Positions 1 through 13,875 are shown, numbered from the stretch's first letter. The stretch: 64,000 nucleotides of DNA from Siphonodentalium dalli (GCA_032622095.1 CP136067.1:63128893-63192892), one strand, 5' to 3'. Numbers and translations are program-made. The notes: generated from the letters alone by a model not told the origin.

Positions 1-552
1 GTTCCGTCTGTTTACGTCGGTTCATTTAGACTTGTGCATGCTGATGTAAGCGGCTCTCTGATTGGTTGTCACTACTTCGGTTCTCTATTTTCCACTAATC
101 ATGTCGCGCATACCATAGAAGATGTGTTAGTGTAGGAATACGTGATGCGACTGGGGAAAACCCTGCGCTATTTTTCGCTTTCGTCTGCAGACGATAAAAC
201 AAAATAATCATAATGCCCAGCGGAAAGTGCAAATATAATCAAAACTGGAAAACAAACACAAATTATAGTAATTGGCTTGAACTTTTGAAGCCGTTGAAGG
301 CAATAAATTTTTGGCGAGATGTCGTCTGTGCAGAAAAGATATTGATGTAAGCAACATGGGCGAGTCTGCGTTAAAATCTCACACAACGTCCGCCAAACAT
401 AGTCATTTAAAGATGACAAGTTGATGTAGAAATATATTAGTTACAGTAGTAAGACTGTACCTGTACTACCACACTGTGACAGATTCACAGAAACAAGGTC
501 GAATACTATTTACATAATTATTGTATTATTGATTTATATTGACACATGACTG
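1..552. other. Non-coding stretch, nothing recognised
   Basis: AT-rich DNA with only short chance open frames on either strand. I see no conserved protein motif, RNA gene or terminal-repeat structure. It lies upstream of the first recognisable exon, probably in an earlier intron of the fibrinogen-like gene, but that is inference from position only. Confidence 0.4.
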
Positions 553-646
553 TCCTTGAAAACCCTTGAAATTTGAGTATATGCCTCCTTGAAAACCCTT
601 GAATTTTGGCCCCCTACACTCCTTGAAAACCCTTGAATTTCATATG
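553..646 (+). repeat. Three-copy short tandem repeat (33-34 bp period)
   Basis: The word TCCTTGAAAACCCTTGAA recurs starting at 553, 586 and 620, each time followed by a variable tail. The period is 33-34 bp. No function is apparent; the short open frames across it follow from the repetition. Confidence 0.7.
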
Positions 647-778
647 AAAATAGGTGCAGGAACCCTGGTTTTACTACCTTTCGAAGATTGTACAATGTTT
701 GTCGAAGCGTGGTCGGCAGGTATGCGAGGACATCCTTCAAATGTTTATGAGCATCCGGCACCGGTGGGTATTTCATAC

Positions 779-1935
779 ATTTTTGTCCCCTGTAAAATTT
801 ATTTTCGGGGGACTATTGTAATCAGCTCCGTCCGTACGTCCGTGCATCCGTGAGTCCGTCCGTCCGTCCGGAGTTATAACTCCAGTAATTGTCATCCAAT
901 TTGATTGAAACTTGGTATGTAGGTGTCTCAACCAAGCACACAGGTGCTCTGCAATTCTGGGTTTGATCCGATGTTCTTTTATGGAGTTATTTCCCTTTTT
1001 TCAACGTTTTTTTTACTTAGAACTTTTCTCACTTTTTCTGTTTCCGGATGATATCTCAAGTTTGGATCGTTTAATTTCAAATACCGTTATTGTGTGGATC
1101 AGTCATATCAAGATACAGATTGAGTTCGAATTTGAGTTTGATCCGATGATTTTTCCTAGAGTTATGGACTTTTTTCGACTTAGAAAATTAAATTTCTTCT
1201 TTTTTCTTTGGTTTCCGGATGATAACTCAAGTTTGGACTGTTCAATTGAAAATCCCGTTTTTTTGTGAGTTATTGATATCAAAATACAGGTCAAGTTCGA
1301 ATTTGAGTTTGATCCGATGATTTTTCTCAGAGTTTTCGGCTTATTTCCCTTTTTTCAACTTTTTTTTACTTAGAAATTTTCTCACTTTTTCTGTTTCCGG
1401 ATGATATCTCAAGTTTGGATCGTTTAATTGCAAATACCGTTATTGTGTGGATCAGTCATATCAATATACAGGTTGAGTTCGAATTTGAGTTTGATCCGAT
1501 GATTTTTCCTAGAGTTATGGACTTTTTTCGACTTAGAAAATTCAATTTTCTTCTTTTTTCTTTGGTTTCCGGATGATAACTCAAGTTTGGATTGTTTAAT
1601 TGGAAATTCTGTTTTTTTCCCAGAGTTATGGGCCGTTCGACTTTGAAACTTTTTTTTTTATAATATTCTGTATGAGGGTACCTTCATGGTGTAATCAACT
1701 CCTCCTACAGTTTTGATCGTAGATATTTGAAACTTCAGAGTATTGTTACCCACATATTGCAGAAGTGCAACATGTATATAGATGACGGAATTTTTTTTTT
1801 TTTAAGGAATTATTAATCCTTTCGACTTAGAACATTTCAACATTTTTTTAAATTTCTTTTAACAAAGCGGCCATCGACATTTTTTAAAATTTCTTTAACA
1901 AAGCGGCCATCGACTTGCCACATTGTCGGGGGACA
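779..1935 (+). repeat. (GTCC)n element, copy 1, with about 170-bp tandem core
   Basis: The element opens with a C-tract/G-tract foldback (GTCCCC near 785 and GGGGGAC near 809), then a degenerate GTCC microsatellite at 831-872. A tandem core follows in which TTTCCGGATGAT starts near 1040, 1209, 1395 and 1566. Units 1 and 3 resemble each other more than their neighbours, giving a dimer period of about 355 bp. The core carries the word CGACTTAGAAAATT, shared with the copies near 26 and 32 kb. The end is a second G-tract, CGGGGGACACTG, near 1927. Open frames inside are products of the repeat. The architecture recalls non-autonomous Helitron-like elements with microsatellite and tandem cores (for example bivalve pearl elements), but I see no diagnostic Helitron end. 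Confidence 0.65.
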
Positions 1936-4900
1936 CTGTGGTCGGCCGACCTTTTATTCATTTCAGTATTGATACCGGTATGTCTATATTTTCACCACAA
2001 TTGATTTTAAATTCATGGAATAGGACTGCGGACGACTTTGCCATGATTGTGTCAGGTGTGTGTATGTGTCATCAGTGTGTCTGCGTTATATTGGACGTGT
2101 CTGGATGGCAGTGGATGCAGCGCTGTGTGTTCGCTGCAAGGTGATGGCATGCTTTCATTGACTGATTGCATGTTATTGCTGCAATATTTAAGCAGGTATA
2201 TGATTAAATTTGTAATCCGTGCATTAGTTTCCGATGATGAGCAATTAGTGTAAACATATTTTTATTTCCAAATCAAAAAAATAACATTATATACAGAATA
2301 ACACATATATATGCAAAATGGAAGAGTTAATGTATGGAAATGAGGATCAGGCAACAAGCCCGAGGGCTTATATGAAGTCTTCTCCTCTTTGGCTACATGC
2401 CCCGTCCCTAATAAGTGAGGGAGGGATATAGGTCAGACTGGAAGGGTTGGAAATAATGGTTTTAGGAGAAATGGAGTTAGGGATGGAAAAAAAGGGGAGA
2501 GAAGATAGTGTTAGGGATAGCATGAGGCTGATAGGGAGAGAGAGAAAGAGAGAGGGAAAGAGAAACTAGAAGACAAGAGGGGGACAGATGAAGTCGTGAG
2601 ATGATGACAGTGGTGGGGGAGTTAACGATGAGCAATTGGTGGAGTCAGTCGTTTGTAAACATGCTTGCATTGAAACATGCCTCGGAGAGATTGCTGTGCG
2701 AAGTCGGCAGTTGATGTAGGCTATGGACACTTCACATGCATGACCAGAACATATGAGTATGTAACAGTATTGTATAGTTGCTGACTCAGGACGCTGTTTG
2801 TTGCTGTTTATGTGATGCTAACAGGGGTCTCCCAACTTATTGCAATTATAGGTGAAGTGTAAATACCAAAAGGAAAGATATTCATGGAAATGCGTCTCCT
2901 TGGACAACATAGACACTAACAAAGAGGAACACAACATTTATGTATGCATATGTTGTGTTCGACGTCTGCAAAGCTCCACAATATTAATTAGTCCATGTGT
3001 CGCATGCTGTGTTTTTTTGGTGGGTCTAAAATTGCTCTCAATAGCTGTTCTCTGCAATGCACAGTACATGTGAGCTAGGATGCTACATGTATTTCGTTTT
3101 CCGAATGCTTGCTTGCATGGTGCATTGGTCTATATACTCACCTATTGAATTATCACAATGATTATAAGAACGTATGCTATACACAGAGCTCACAACATTC
3201 CACCATGTTGTTTCATTAGGATGTACATGCATGGCGCATATTTCGGTTTCTTATCTGCAGAATCAAGTCTCTTTGGTAGGCTTGTGCGCCATTCAATGTG
3301 GTTATATACTGGGTTTTATGGTCATGGTTCATGTTTGATACCCGAGTGCCTGGTGCAGTTGACTCATGAATGCTGATGTATGCATCCTTTGCATTGTGGG
3401 TTGAAGTCTCCCAGCACAAGTTCACTACCACGCATTTTAGCAACCAGCAGTTTACTTGCCCACAAACGGTGTATGTATTAGGGAATATAGCAGGAGCCCA
3501 TATTGTAGCAAGAATATTTTCCTGTGGGTGTGTCGTCTTGTGGTCTTTGTAATGTGGTTAGAGTCTCAGAGCGGCAATTTGTTTTCTGTAGAATGTATTT
3601 GCCAGTCTTAAAACCAATGTTCAAGACATAGGTGGTGTGTGTTTGTCTTTTTAGCTATGTTCAAGTTTGCCTTCGAATATGGCTTTATATTAGTGTTGTC
3701 CTGTGATTGTGTTTAAGAGTGATATTTCACATTTCTGATCAGATTTGTGCCTGCATGGGTAAGATGTGGTGCTGGTTCAGTAAGCTCCATTCTGTCCATT
3801 GTCTATCGCATGCGTACATGGCACTTATGTAGTGCCTGTGATTGTGGTAAGTTTTTGCCCTTCCTTTGAGCTATCCAATTGCCAATGTGCCGCATATTAT
3901 GGAGCTGCATGGTTATTGTGGCATCGTCTGTTATGTTCTTCTGTAGACGGAACTGGGATGGATGAAGCTTGGATGGAGTTGCCTAATGGCATTATGTAAT
4001 GACAATTGCAGTAACACAACATACATATTGCAATATCTTAATATTAACGTGGGTGGTATAAGGACAGAGTGAAGTTGGTGATGAAGATCAAGTTGGGGTA
4101 TGTGTCCTTTTGCTTACAGTGTTTCTGTTGTATTTACAATACTTTATTCTGATGTGCATGGTGTGGTGGATCAAACTGGGATCTATTGGCATATGTGCAT
4201 TGTATGAATAGTCAAGATATGGCATCATCGGGGCAGGGTGGCATCGGTGTGATACATATATAGCAGTCTTCCCCCAATGTTGATCATGTGTTTGAAGTGG
4301 CTAGGCTGGGTGGTGGTTGATTGCTGAAGTTGACGTTTCTGTTGTCACAACAGTATGTATTGAATCCCTTGAAAATGAGTGGCAAGTAATTGCGGCTGAG
4401 AGTATAAGTGTGCTGTCCAGCACACACGATCACGTTTTTATTAGTCTGATTTATATATCCACTACTGTGGCGTCCAAGGTGATCAGGTGTATTTCCAAAA
4501 CTTGGTGGATAAAATGTACATCAGAAAGTCGATAGTGTATATGTGCATGTACGTGTAGTTCTAGTGACTTTCATATGGGTGATTCAATTGCTCGAAATGG
4601 ATCCCATGTACATAGCACAGGCGGCTAAAGGATAGATACCATCAAGGCCAGCACCAAGTCGCGCGAATACATGTGTTTTGAATGTCCTTCAATGATAGTT
4701 TCACTATAAAATCAAAAATTATAAGGGTGCTGAAAAGTAACAAATCCATATAAACGGGGTTCTAGTCGTGTTAACTGTAGAGTGGATTCCGCATGCAAAT
4801 AGCCATGCAAACGTTACCTTATACATTCACAGTGATACCTGACTGAAATATTAGGCATTTTTGGGACTACATGTATGTCAACCGCCATACATAAAACGTC

Positions 4901-5656
4901 GAAAGACTGATGATTTATATGCATGTATGTATGTCAAAAATAATTAACCAGTCACTGCATGAATAATATAGAATAGTAACCTATTAAAACTGACATGAAC
5001 CTTGTTTGGAAATGGAATATAGCCATACAGCTACTGGGTAGTTATTCATACACTCAATTACAACATTCTAGCCTGTTTTGCATTGCGAAGGTTGGAGTAG
5101 TTTCATATAAACCTGTCTATAATGTTTAAATATGATAAGGTATAGCTTTGGTCATATTTTAGATTCATATTGTTCCATTTGGCAAGAAGACTCATGTACG
5201 TAAAATGATTCAGACATTTCCAATATTGAAATAGAACAAGATGGAACTAAGAAATTCTATCCACTTGAGTTGTAGACCACTATTGTTCCAGTCTCCATTT
5301 TGCATGAAAGCAGATGGAACAAGTCAGTTCTCAACACAACTCACTTCCGTGTACTTCGGACAATAAATAGCCGTATTTCACAGCGTTATTGTTAGAGATA
5401 TCTCTTCGGTGTTGTGACCATCTTGAAGAGAATTTAATTCCAGTTCCAACGATACCCCAATGGACGTTTCATACTACTACGGTACTTAGGACAGATTGGA
5501 ACTCACATCGCGAACTGTTTAAAATGTACATAAGTTGATAAATGTACATAAGAATTGTGATTCTCTTCATATATTTGGAGGCAATAAAACTATCATCATT
5601 CTGGTCAATATTGCCCTATTTTAATGTAGTAACTATTTTCAACTTTTCGGACAGCG
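1936..5656. other. Long non-coding stretch with a purine-rich tract
   Basis: About 3.7 kb without a supportable gene. The only compositional feature is a purine-rich, GA-repeat tract at about 2470-2600 on the + strand (GAGAGAGA-type runs). Short open frames on both strands lack recognisable domains. A splice-like frame near 2100-2190 was examined and rejected. Probably intronic or intergenic. Confidence 0.4.
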
Positions 5657-8293
5657 GCAGTCAGATGCTCGTAGCCCGTTTATATATAACTATGGGTATA
5701 TGCCAGATATAACCGTACAAAAAAAACGCCGTTCTTTTGACCGTGTATTTATCTATGGTGTGTGTGCCGGTGGTTGTCCGTAACCCAATAACCGGTGTTA
5801 TTGCTTTGAAAGGTAATCATGTTCGACTGGTGTTGTTAGATTGGTAATGAGATTAGCGGTTTCTATGTCTTGTCTGGTCATATTTACTGTTTGAAATTTG
5901 TCTGGAATAGACGCACTTCTTATACAAGAATTTACGCAACAGGAGCGTAGAGAAATCGCACGTCGAGTTGATTTAAGGGTTTCTAGTTTTGTGGTTATGA
6001 GAGCTCATTTCCCCCTGATATCTGCTCCATATGTGGTCTTCTCCTTTAAAATATCTATATGATTTCAAACAGGGGATATCCCCGACGTAGGGGCTATACA
6101 ATTCCCCGACAGGGGGTAGACTTTAGCTACTGGGTTGACCATTGCAGATCTCCCCGACGTGGGTGTCTATCCCTCCCCGACACAGTGGGGATGTAGCCCC
6201 CTGACTCCTCCCGTGGGTGCCACCCAACATAATTTAGTATCGATGATTTCTGGTCTTAAGTGAATGTAAGACCGCGCTCTTAGCATGGGCTGCCAAGCAG
6301 GGGCGTGTCGGCAGGGGTGGTTATGCAGGGATCTTACCCCCAAATTGTAGTCACACCTAATGCAACATTAATTGGAAAATTCAAACCAAAACTAGGTTGA
6401 AATTGTTCTCGTAGTTTGATTTTGCAATAATTTCTTAGTGACGAACTTGTTGTTTTTAGACCAACATTTGTATATTTACCTTTTCATTTGCAAAAATTCG
6501 GGACTGAAATGGCCATCACGTCAGAGACGTGGCGACATGGGGGTTTGGGTGTGGGTGTCTCACCCCCAACTTTGGTCAAATTTTTAAACAGTTGGAAATT
6601 TCATACCTGCCAAAACATTAGTTGAAAATTTCACACCAACAATAGTTTTGGAAATTTCCTACCTTGGGGAGGGTGACAGGTTGGAAATTTCCAACACTTG
6701 GAAAGCTTGTGCCCTGGTCCCTCCCCGATGGCCAGTTAATTTAAGAAAACAATATTGTCATACATTTGGTCAACATTGTCATTGGAATTGTCGTCAGTTG
6801 GAAATTTTCTAACCTAAGTGGGGTTGTCAGGTTTGAAATTTCCAACTCTAGGAAAGCTTTAGGCTAGTTTATATGCTAGGATTTTACGATATTCTTGTTC
6901 AGATTAAAAAAAATTCGCACAACGGGCCGAACCATGGTCGGCCCGGTGTGTCATTGTCCCTCCCCCGTGGCCAATACAAAACTGCTTACTAGGTTAGCAA
7001 AACATTATTTTACTACATTTGGTCAAACTTGTGGACTGAAATAGCCATCAGTTGGAGAATTTACCAACCTGAAGTGGAGTATGAGGTTTGAAAATTCCAA
7101 AACTATAGGAAAGCTTCAGTTGAGGCCAGTCTAGATGCTAGGACTTGTGATTTTCTTGTATAGTTTTCAAAATTTTCTCACAACTATGGTGAGCCCGGTA
7201 TGTCCTGGTCTCTTGTCCGTAGCCGTGTGCATTTGTCTGGGGTTAGACCACTAGATGTCAGGATTTATGCAAATTTTTCAGGTTAAAATATCTGAAATGT
7301 TCTCATACCGGGAATATAGAACCATGGTTTATAAATATATAGGATATTTGGCCTGAGCACTGATGTGCAAGGGGGGTGCAAATGGAATTATGCAAAACTT
7401 GTGTTTGGTCTGATTCTGATTCAAGGGGGGGGGGGGGGGTGCGGTTGGATTTTCTCAAGGTGGACACAACGGAGACCATCTAGCCACGTCCCTGCCATCA
7501 GTTGGCAATTTTCAAATCTAAGGGTGAGTTTCAGGTCTAGATGTTAGGATTGTCAAATTTTCATGTTCAGATTATCAAAATGTTCTCACATCGGGCCTAA
7601 CCATCTGTTCTGTGCCATAGCCAGTATAGTTACTTGCTAATTAATTTAAGACAAAATAAATCGGGGTGTAAATTTGTCGGGCGTTATACCACTAGATGTT
7701 AGGATTTTTTAATCTCATACTGGGCCGAACCATCCTTTTCATTCCCCTGTATGGCCAGTGGCCACAAGACAACTGGTCCATTTAGAATAGGCTACCATTT
7801 AGTAGTCTATGGGGAAACATTTGGGAAAAATCAAAGCACCGGAGGGGGGGGGGGGGGGGTGACAACTGAATCACGCAAACTTGTGAGTTTGGTGTGGTTC
7901 AATGGGGTGGGGTGCAGTTGGAAATTCCAAGGCGGAGACGAAAACCACCCAGCCACCCACCCAGCCAAGTCCCGAGTGCCAAATATCCCAGATTCAACCA
8001 TGCAGGGTGCCCCTCGCGACTTAGCTTTCGGCATAGGCCTATTTGTTTTATATCCGAGAATACACTGAACCAGCGGCAATATATTGACCATACTCTTAAT
8101 GAAAAGACTTCCGTGCTGCAAGGAAGACGATAATTGTGTTGTAGAAATGATACGGAAAACCGATTGTCAAAAAACGCAACATCAAAATACACAGGCCAAG
8201 GCTTATCGATCCAAACTGTGGAGTGTGTTTTCATTGTGTATTTCTCGCATATACCCATGGTTATATATAAACAGGCTACGAGCATCTGACTGC
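5657..8293. mobile_element. 2.6 kb element with inverted termini around 60 bp long
   Basis: GCAGTCAGATGCTCGTAGCC at 5657 is matched in reverse complement at the right end (CTGACTGC ending at 8293). The similarity continues inward through TTTATATATAAC and GGGTATATGC, with scattered mismatches. The interior holds no protein gene. It has degenerate units of about 245 bp built around CAGTTGGAAATTT and GGGCCGAACCATGGTCGGCCC-like segments (about 6500-7780) and two G runs (7425-7439, 15 G; 7844-7859, 16 G). I found no convincing target duplication, so the superfamily is unassigned. It ends about 150 bp before exon D. Confidence 0.65.
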
Positions 8294-8440
8294 TAGACTA
8301 CATGCCCATCCCTCTATGTATTTTATTGTTTATATCCTACCGATGAAGTGCCTGACACATTGCCAGGAAATTTGACAGTGTATAAGCATAGCCTTCGCCA
8401 ATTCAGATGCCTTAGAATTATTCTTGCATGTACTTGGCAG

Positions 8441-8540
8441 GTGACGGTTCAAATGGAAACACATGCCAATGTGGACTTGATGGGAACTGCAACCAAAATG
8501 GCATGATATGCAATTGTCAAATGCCGCCTTATACCATTGG
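8441..8540 (+). CDS. Exon D: fibrinogen-like module, Cys-rich CxCG segment
   Basis: A 100-bp internal exon between acceptor ...TGTACTTGGCAG and donor GTGAGT. It enters in phase 1 and leaves in phase 2. The frame encodes 32 complete codons with the spacing CQCG-(x4)-C-(x6)-CNC, which is the CxCG...C...CNC signature directly before the last part of the fibrinogen-like region in neurexin-IV/CNTNAP proteins. In those extracellular cell-adhesion proteins this segment is disulphide bonded. It joins in frame to exon E 12.3 kb downstream. The upstream partner (a C-type exon) is not recognisable in the window, so the gene begins outside. The call rests on motif spacing, splice sites and phase; the exact paralogue is unknown. 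Confidence 0.75.
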
Positions 8541-8929
8541 GTGAGTGAAATGTCTTTCTCGATGTAGCGTTTATTCCAATTAATTATTTTGTTTTGTAGC
8601 GTGTATTCCGATAAAATTTTTATATCACCGTTTATAGTCCACATTAGCGCCCTGCGAATCAAAATCTGCTGTCCTGTTTCAAATTTTATCGAATCTAATT
8701 TCTATCAAGTGCTTTTCTGTGGATCAATCTACAGACCCCAATGCTTTTTATGGGAAGAGATTTAACAATACTAACCAAAGATGAAACACACACATATATA
8801 ACACTGTCACAAAGCTATATCTATATTTACGAATGTCTGTCTGTCTGTCAGTGTTCTATAGAAATTCATGGGGAACCATCTAGATGGCACTAAATGGGTC
8901 TAATTAGGGTAACTTTTTACGAGGTAGAT

Positions 8930-9680
8930 TATTTATGGGGGAGGGGCACCAAAATTGATAAAAATTATTTTTAGCGCCAATTTCCACCAAATTGATACAT
9001 AGAAATGTGAGGAATCTAATCGTGTGGTTTAAATTCTCCAAATTGGTGCTGTTTGGGTGAGAGATGGGAGACACTAAATTATATGCTAATTTTTTGTCGC
9101 CGATTTCCACCAATTTTGTATAAATTCATCTTCATAATGAGTCTTATTTGTGTGGTTTAGAGATGTCATAAGTGGCACCACTTGCATGAGTCAGGATAGG
9201 GAGGGTCACCAATACTGATAAAAATATGTTTAGTGCCACTTCCACCAAATTCATACACTTGTTTTCCCTCGTTCGAGTCATTGGTCCATGGAAGGGGATA
9301 GGGGTGCCGAAACTGATTTTTGAAATCTATTTTTATCAACGATATCCACCACATTGATATTTATTCTTTGATATAAATTTGTTTAGTTGCCGATTACCAC
9401 CAAACTTATACATAATCATCTCCATGATATCACGAGTCTAATGAACGTGGTTTAAATCTGTCAAAAATGTGTCGTTCTCATCATGAATGGGGAGGGGAAG
9501 GGCACCAAAGCTCAGTATGATACAAATATGTTTAGCGCTAATTTCCACCAAATTCATACAAGTTCTTATCCAGTGATACGAGGAATCAAATCATGTGCAT
9601 TGAAGAGGGGCACTAATATTGATAAGAATGTTTTAGTCGCCGATTTCCACAAAAGGTTCATATAGTCATCTCCATTATTC
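8930..9680 (+). repeat. Degenerate tandem array, unit of about 50-150 bp
   Basis: The motif GCGCC(A/G)ATTTCCACCAAATT(G/C)ATAC recurs in diverged form near 8971, 9093, 9229, 9336, 9385, 9533 and 9636, each preceded by a variant of GGGGCACCAAAATTGATAAAAAT. Spacing is irregular, so some units are partial. No coding potential. Confidence 0.7.
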
Positions 9681-10639
9681 GTTCTAAGGACTTTTTGGCA
9701 TTCAAATTATTTCACAACCTTGACAAATGGTGATTGAATTAAGTCACTTGAACAATTATACCTTCCGAACTGTCATAAGTGTATGGGGATGGGAATCAGG
9801 GCATTCATACACCTGTAGTGAGCTAGCAAAAACAGATACATAGAAGAAAGCACTAAACATTTATTAATGGCTCGTGTTTTTTAACACAATTGAGTCTGTC
9901 CCATTCAAGATATTTTCCACAAAAAAAGTTACTATTTGTCAAGAGAGATGGAAATGTATAGGTTCAAAAATAGTGGTCACAGTGTGCAGCAAATATTGTT
10001 TCTTCTGAGTAGCGCATGACTTTTTAGGAACCTCCAAAACTGGCAACTGGGCAACTGACAAGGGTATATACATCTGCCCGATACAGAGGATTTCTTTCAT
10101 TTTTTTTATAACAGACTCATAGCCTAACATAAACATAATATCTCACTGTGTGTAGGGCACATTTAGCTGATATATAGCAATATTTATTTTAAACTGAGAA
10201 TAATTAGCCAGTATAGTACCATGAACAGAGGAGCACTTGGATATTTCTTTAAAACATCTGTATATTCATGGAGTATTCTCTATTCCCAGCAAATGTCCAC
10301 AGCAGAGGTTTTAACATCACTTTAACCTGGCCAACACCGGGTAACCCTGCTAGTGATCTATAAACCGATCACCCTATCTATGTGGGCATGAGTCCACTGT
10401 GACCGCAGGTTATGGAGCAAATGCATGCGCCATGGAAATTACATACATTCATCATAACATCAGTTGGCAAACCTGGCCTATCTTCATTTTGTAAACAAGG
10501 AGTTCGAAGACCTATTTATAGTTACTCCCATACATCATTTGAACATCGCTTTCACATCCATCAGTATTCACAACGAAAATGAGATGCATACATATTCTAT
10601 TGTCTTCACCTTATAGTAGATGGTCTACTTGTCTAGGCA

Positions 10640-11310
10640 AATATGGACATAGGTGTCGCCTCGAGAGGGCATTTATGAGACCAACATTTCTGGTTTGCAT
10701 AAACACTTAACTTTCAGGATCCGTATGTTGGTTTTGTCAAGATAGCGGACTTTTTTCTCACCGCATGGTTTTATTGAGGCATTTGATGACAAAATCGGTT
10801 ATTTTTTAAATAAAGCTGATATATTTGACAGAGTATATTCACACCTTTCGAGAAGAGATATTTGTCCAAATTTGATAGCTAAGAATGAGGCGATAACCAG
10901 AGTAAGGTATAAATACATGTAACCATTGAATCTCGGAATGACAGTCATGATGTCATGTGACGTCAAATATTTTTTAGGGTGAGAAGAATATGACGATTCA
11001 CGCAAAAGCCTTGTCTTTCGTTTTTTATAAAACCAAAAATAAGATGGTTATGCCCCACTATTTTATACCGTAGGAAACTTCTGCCAATTAGCAATGTTCT
11101 AATATATCACTTACCGCTGTTGGCCTCATTATTTTTTATCAAAGGCAGAAAAATCAACCCTCCCCCTAAAGCTAAGAGGTGTCAGGTTGTGGTATAACAC
11201 AGAACACACGATTATGTGCCAAATTACGTAATTAACACAACAGCCATTGATTGACTGCTAAGGTATTGTCTAATATATAGGTTTCGATTTAAATAGTTGA
11301 ACATTAAAGT
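10640..11310 (-). repeat. Interspersed repeat, inverted partner of 18990-19660
   Basis: Read on the minus strand this segment matches 18990-19660. Both encode closely similar short peptides of no known family; each ends in SALFKK and contains RFNGYMY and ISLL(E/K)RCE. They also share non-coding flanks, such as AACACTTAACTTTC near 10700 and its complement near 19600. The shared open frame probably comes from the repeat itself, since neither copy has domain features. Family not identified. Confidence 0.7.
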
Positions 11311-11860
11311 GACAATAATACATAATGTACCTCCTGAGTTGAATTTTTAATAAATTTTAGATTTTTCACCAATAATATAATCTAAAACGCATTTTGGTTT
11401 CTTCCCGATGGCAAAAAAAAAAAGTATGTAAAAAGGGGGCGATAATTAGTGTATACGGTATTTTCCTTCCATCTTGGTATAAAAACTGGCCTCACAACCC
11501 TAAGATGGCTGCCAATATGGTGGCCGGTATATATGCCAAATGGCTTAACTAACACAACGGCTGTTGATAAACTGCTACACTATTATTTAATATACATATC
11601 CCGATCCATCGACTAGAACATTTAAGTGAAAATATTACACAATGCCCCTCCTGGCCCCAATTTTTTATCAAATTTAGTTAGTTTAGTAAAAAAATAATCT
11701 AAAACCTATTTTTGTTATCTTCTCGAAATGCATAAAGAAAATAATGTAGCATGGGTTGAGATAATTGGTATGTATGATAAATTTATGCAGTCGGGTGTTA
11801 CTACATGAACTACTTACCCCAAGATGGCTGCCAATATGGTGACCGGTATTTGGATGGAAA
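11180..11860. repeat. Two-unit tandem repeat of about 310-320 bp
   Basis: AAGATGGCTGCCAATATGGTG occurs near 11500 and again near 11820, each followed by (G/A)CCGGTAT. AACACAAC(A/G)GC(C/T)(A/G)TTGAT occurs near 11236 and 11552. The AATCTAAAAC(G/C)(C/T)ATTTT(G/T) segments near 11380 and 11696 keep the same offset. It adjoins the 10.6-11.3 kb repeat and may belong to the same element. Confidence 0.65.
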
Positions 11861-13194
11861 TTGTGAAATCTGTCGGTCGCAATTAACACCACCATCGCAA
11901 TGCAATGTCTTATAACACCAATAGTCCTATTATGTTTATTGCATTTTTTGCAATACTAAAGACGTACCAGTGACCAGTTCTGTTAACCCTTTTCCCAACA
12001 GCACATGTAGTTAAACCACGTCATATAGCCAACGTCACCAGGTATGAAGCTAATTACGTTAGCCAACAGGAATTTGAATTACACTTTATGCAAATTTACG
12101 GTATGCCTATGCGAGTATGTGCTTTAAGTTTGTTTACCCCCGGATTCGTGTCCTGATTGAAAAAAAAATAATTCATGATTTTTGAAAACAAAAAAGCGTA
12201 TTATAAATAAAATAATTAAACCAGATGTCTTTATATTTGATGTGCATTAATCATATAAACCATGATTTGACAAAAGTCGTAAAAAGAGTTCCGATAAAAG
12301 CGCAAATTATTAGCAATTACGTCACGTTTCTTTGTGAAAGTTTGTAAATTTTCCTGCAAAAACCACATGTTCAAAGGTCACTTTTTGTTGATTCTAAGAA
12401 TGTTTTCATTGACAACCAATGACATCAATGATTAGAAGTTTTAACTGATTTCATTGGCTCAAGTTTAGGGGTGGAGTTTCCCCATTGATGTTAATTAGAT
12501 GACAGAAAATGAGTGCGAATTGTTCGAAATGGCAGTGGGCTAACTTAGCAAGATGTCGCCAGCAGGTGCTCGAATGTGTCGCTTGGGATATTCTTTGTTT
12601 TATCGACATTGCATTGATATAAGTACCTTATTACTTTATACTCGGTAATTATATATGCATACACGCAAAGAAGCTTCCCAAGACTGTAAACTCGCCTTTA
12701 TTTAGAAGCACCCGCATTGGGCTGACTTGATGTCAAACCAGGAGATATTTACTTTTTTTTTTATTGATTTCTTTCTCGATCGATCAGGGTCGATGGTCTT
12801 TTGCGCGGTATATTTGAAATCTTGAACAGATGGACATATAAAAGTATCTCATCAATTTATTATACTAAATTTGTAGATAATATATATAAAAAAGTTCTAA
12901 TTATGTGTTCAGAATCCCGCCGATAGCACAACAACGGCCGCGTCCGTAGTTACATTACAACTGGAAATAATATTCCGATGCTCCGACATAACCTGATTTC
13001 GCAGAGTAAATTTGTGCAATAAAAGCAGAAAGATCCACTTTGAGTCATCAATTTGGAATTGCAATGTTCGAGTTCTCAAATTAAATAACAATTGTGACAC
13101 TTAATGAATATGTTTCACAACATTTGGTTTGTTGAGAAGTTCACCTACATTAAATATTGATCAAATTTCGTCTTCGTCGAAAATTCGCTACCAC

Positions 13195-13770
13195 TACCAG
13201 TGAACCACGTGTTTCTGTTTCGTTTGTTTTCATTTTGTCAGCCAATACGAGACTGAGAACATACTCTATGTCAACATTTTTTTAATATTTAGGAAGGCAA
13301 TGTGGAAATACGTGCCTTCGTTATGATGTTAATCCATTAAAAAATATATTATTATAAAAATCTTTTTTCACGGGTGAAGTGACAATCATAATGGAACTCG
13401 ACAGGAAAAACATCCCAATGGCCAGTTCCGCAACTGTCACGCTGAGAGTTTGCTTAGCTGTGGCCGATTCAATTACGGCTGGGAAAAATGTTCATATTGC
13501 ACTATTTGGAAATATAAAATCACCACTTAAGAAATAATACATAATCCAATATAAATATCAATTTCAAGTTGTCATATTTTACATAGATTACCCTCGCGGC
13601 CACGCATAACGCAATCAACAAGGAAGCGTCTCTGGCAACAACTTTCGTTTTCGTCGAAACCACGTGTTTCTATTTCGTTTGTTTTCATTTTGTCGGCCAA
13701 AACAGTATTCTAAGTAAACATTTTGCAAATCTAAAGCCCAGCAAAGGAAGAAAGGATTTAATATGTGGCC
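13195..13770. repeat. Partial direct duplication (period about 460 bp)
   Basis: The segment around ACCACGTGTTTCTGTTTCG, followed by TTTGTTTTCATTTTGTC, near 13205 is repeated with few changes near 13660. Similarity continues through GCCAA(T/A)AC and a downstream (T/G)TGG(A/C)C... block. No coding content was recognised. Confidence 0.6.
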
Positions 13771-13875
13771 TTCATGATCTTAACCATCAGCAGAACAAAA
13801 CACAATCAATGTAAATCGTCATTATTATTCTTTATTCGAGTCTCAAATCCGAGTGTTGAAAATGCAAAAATTAAA

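Noticed and set aside
2040-2200. A frame with DGSGCSAVCSLQGDG and SLTDCMLLLQYLS, superficially like a calcium-binding or dockerin-like exon, with nearby AG/GT.
   Set aside because: No consistent acceptor, no phase match to exon D, Cys spacing unlike any family I know; probably chance.
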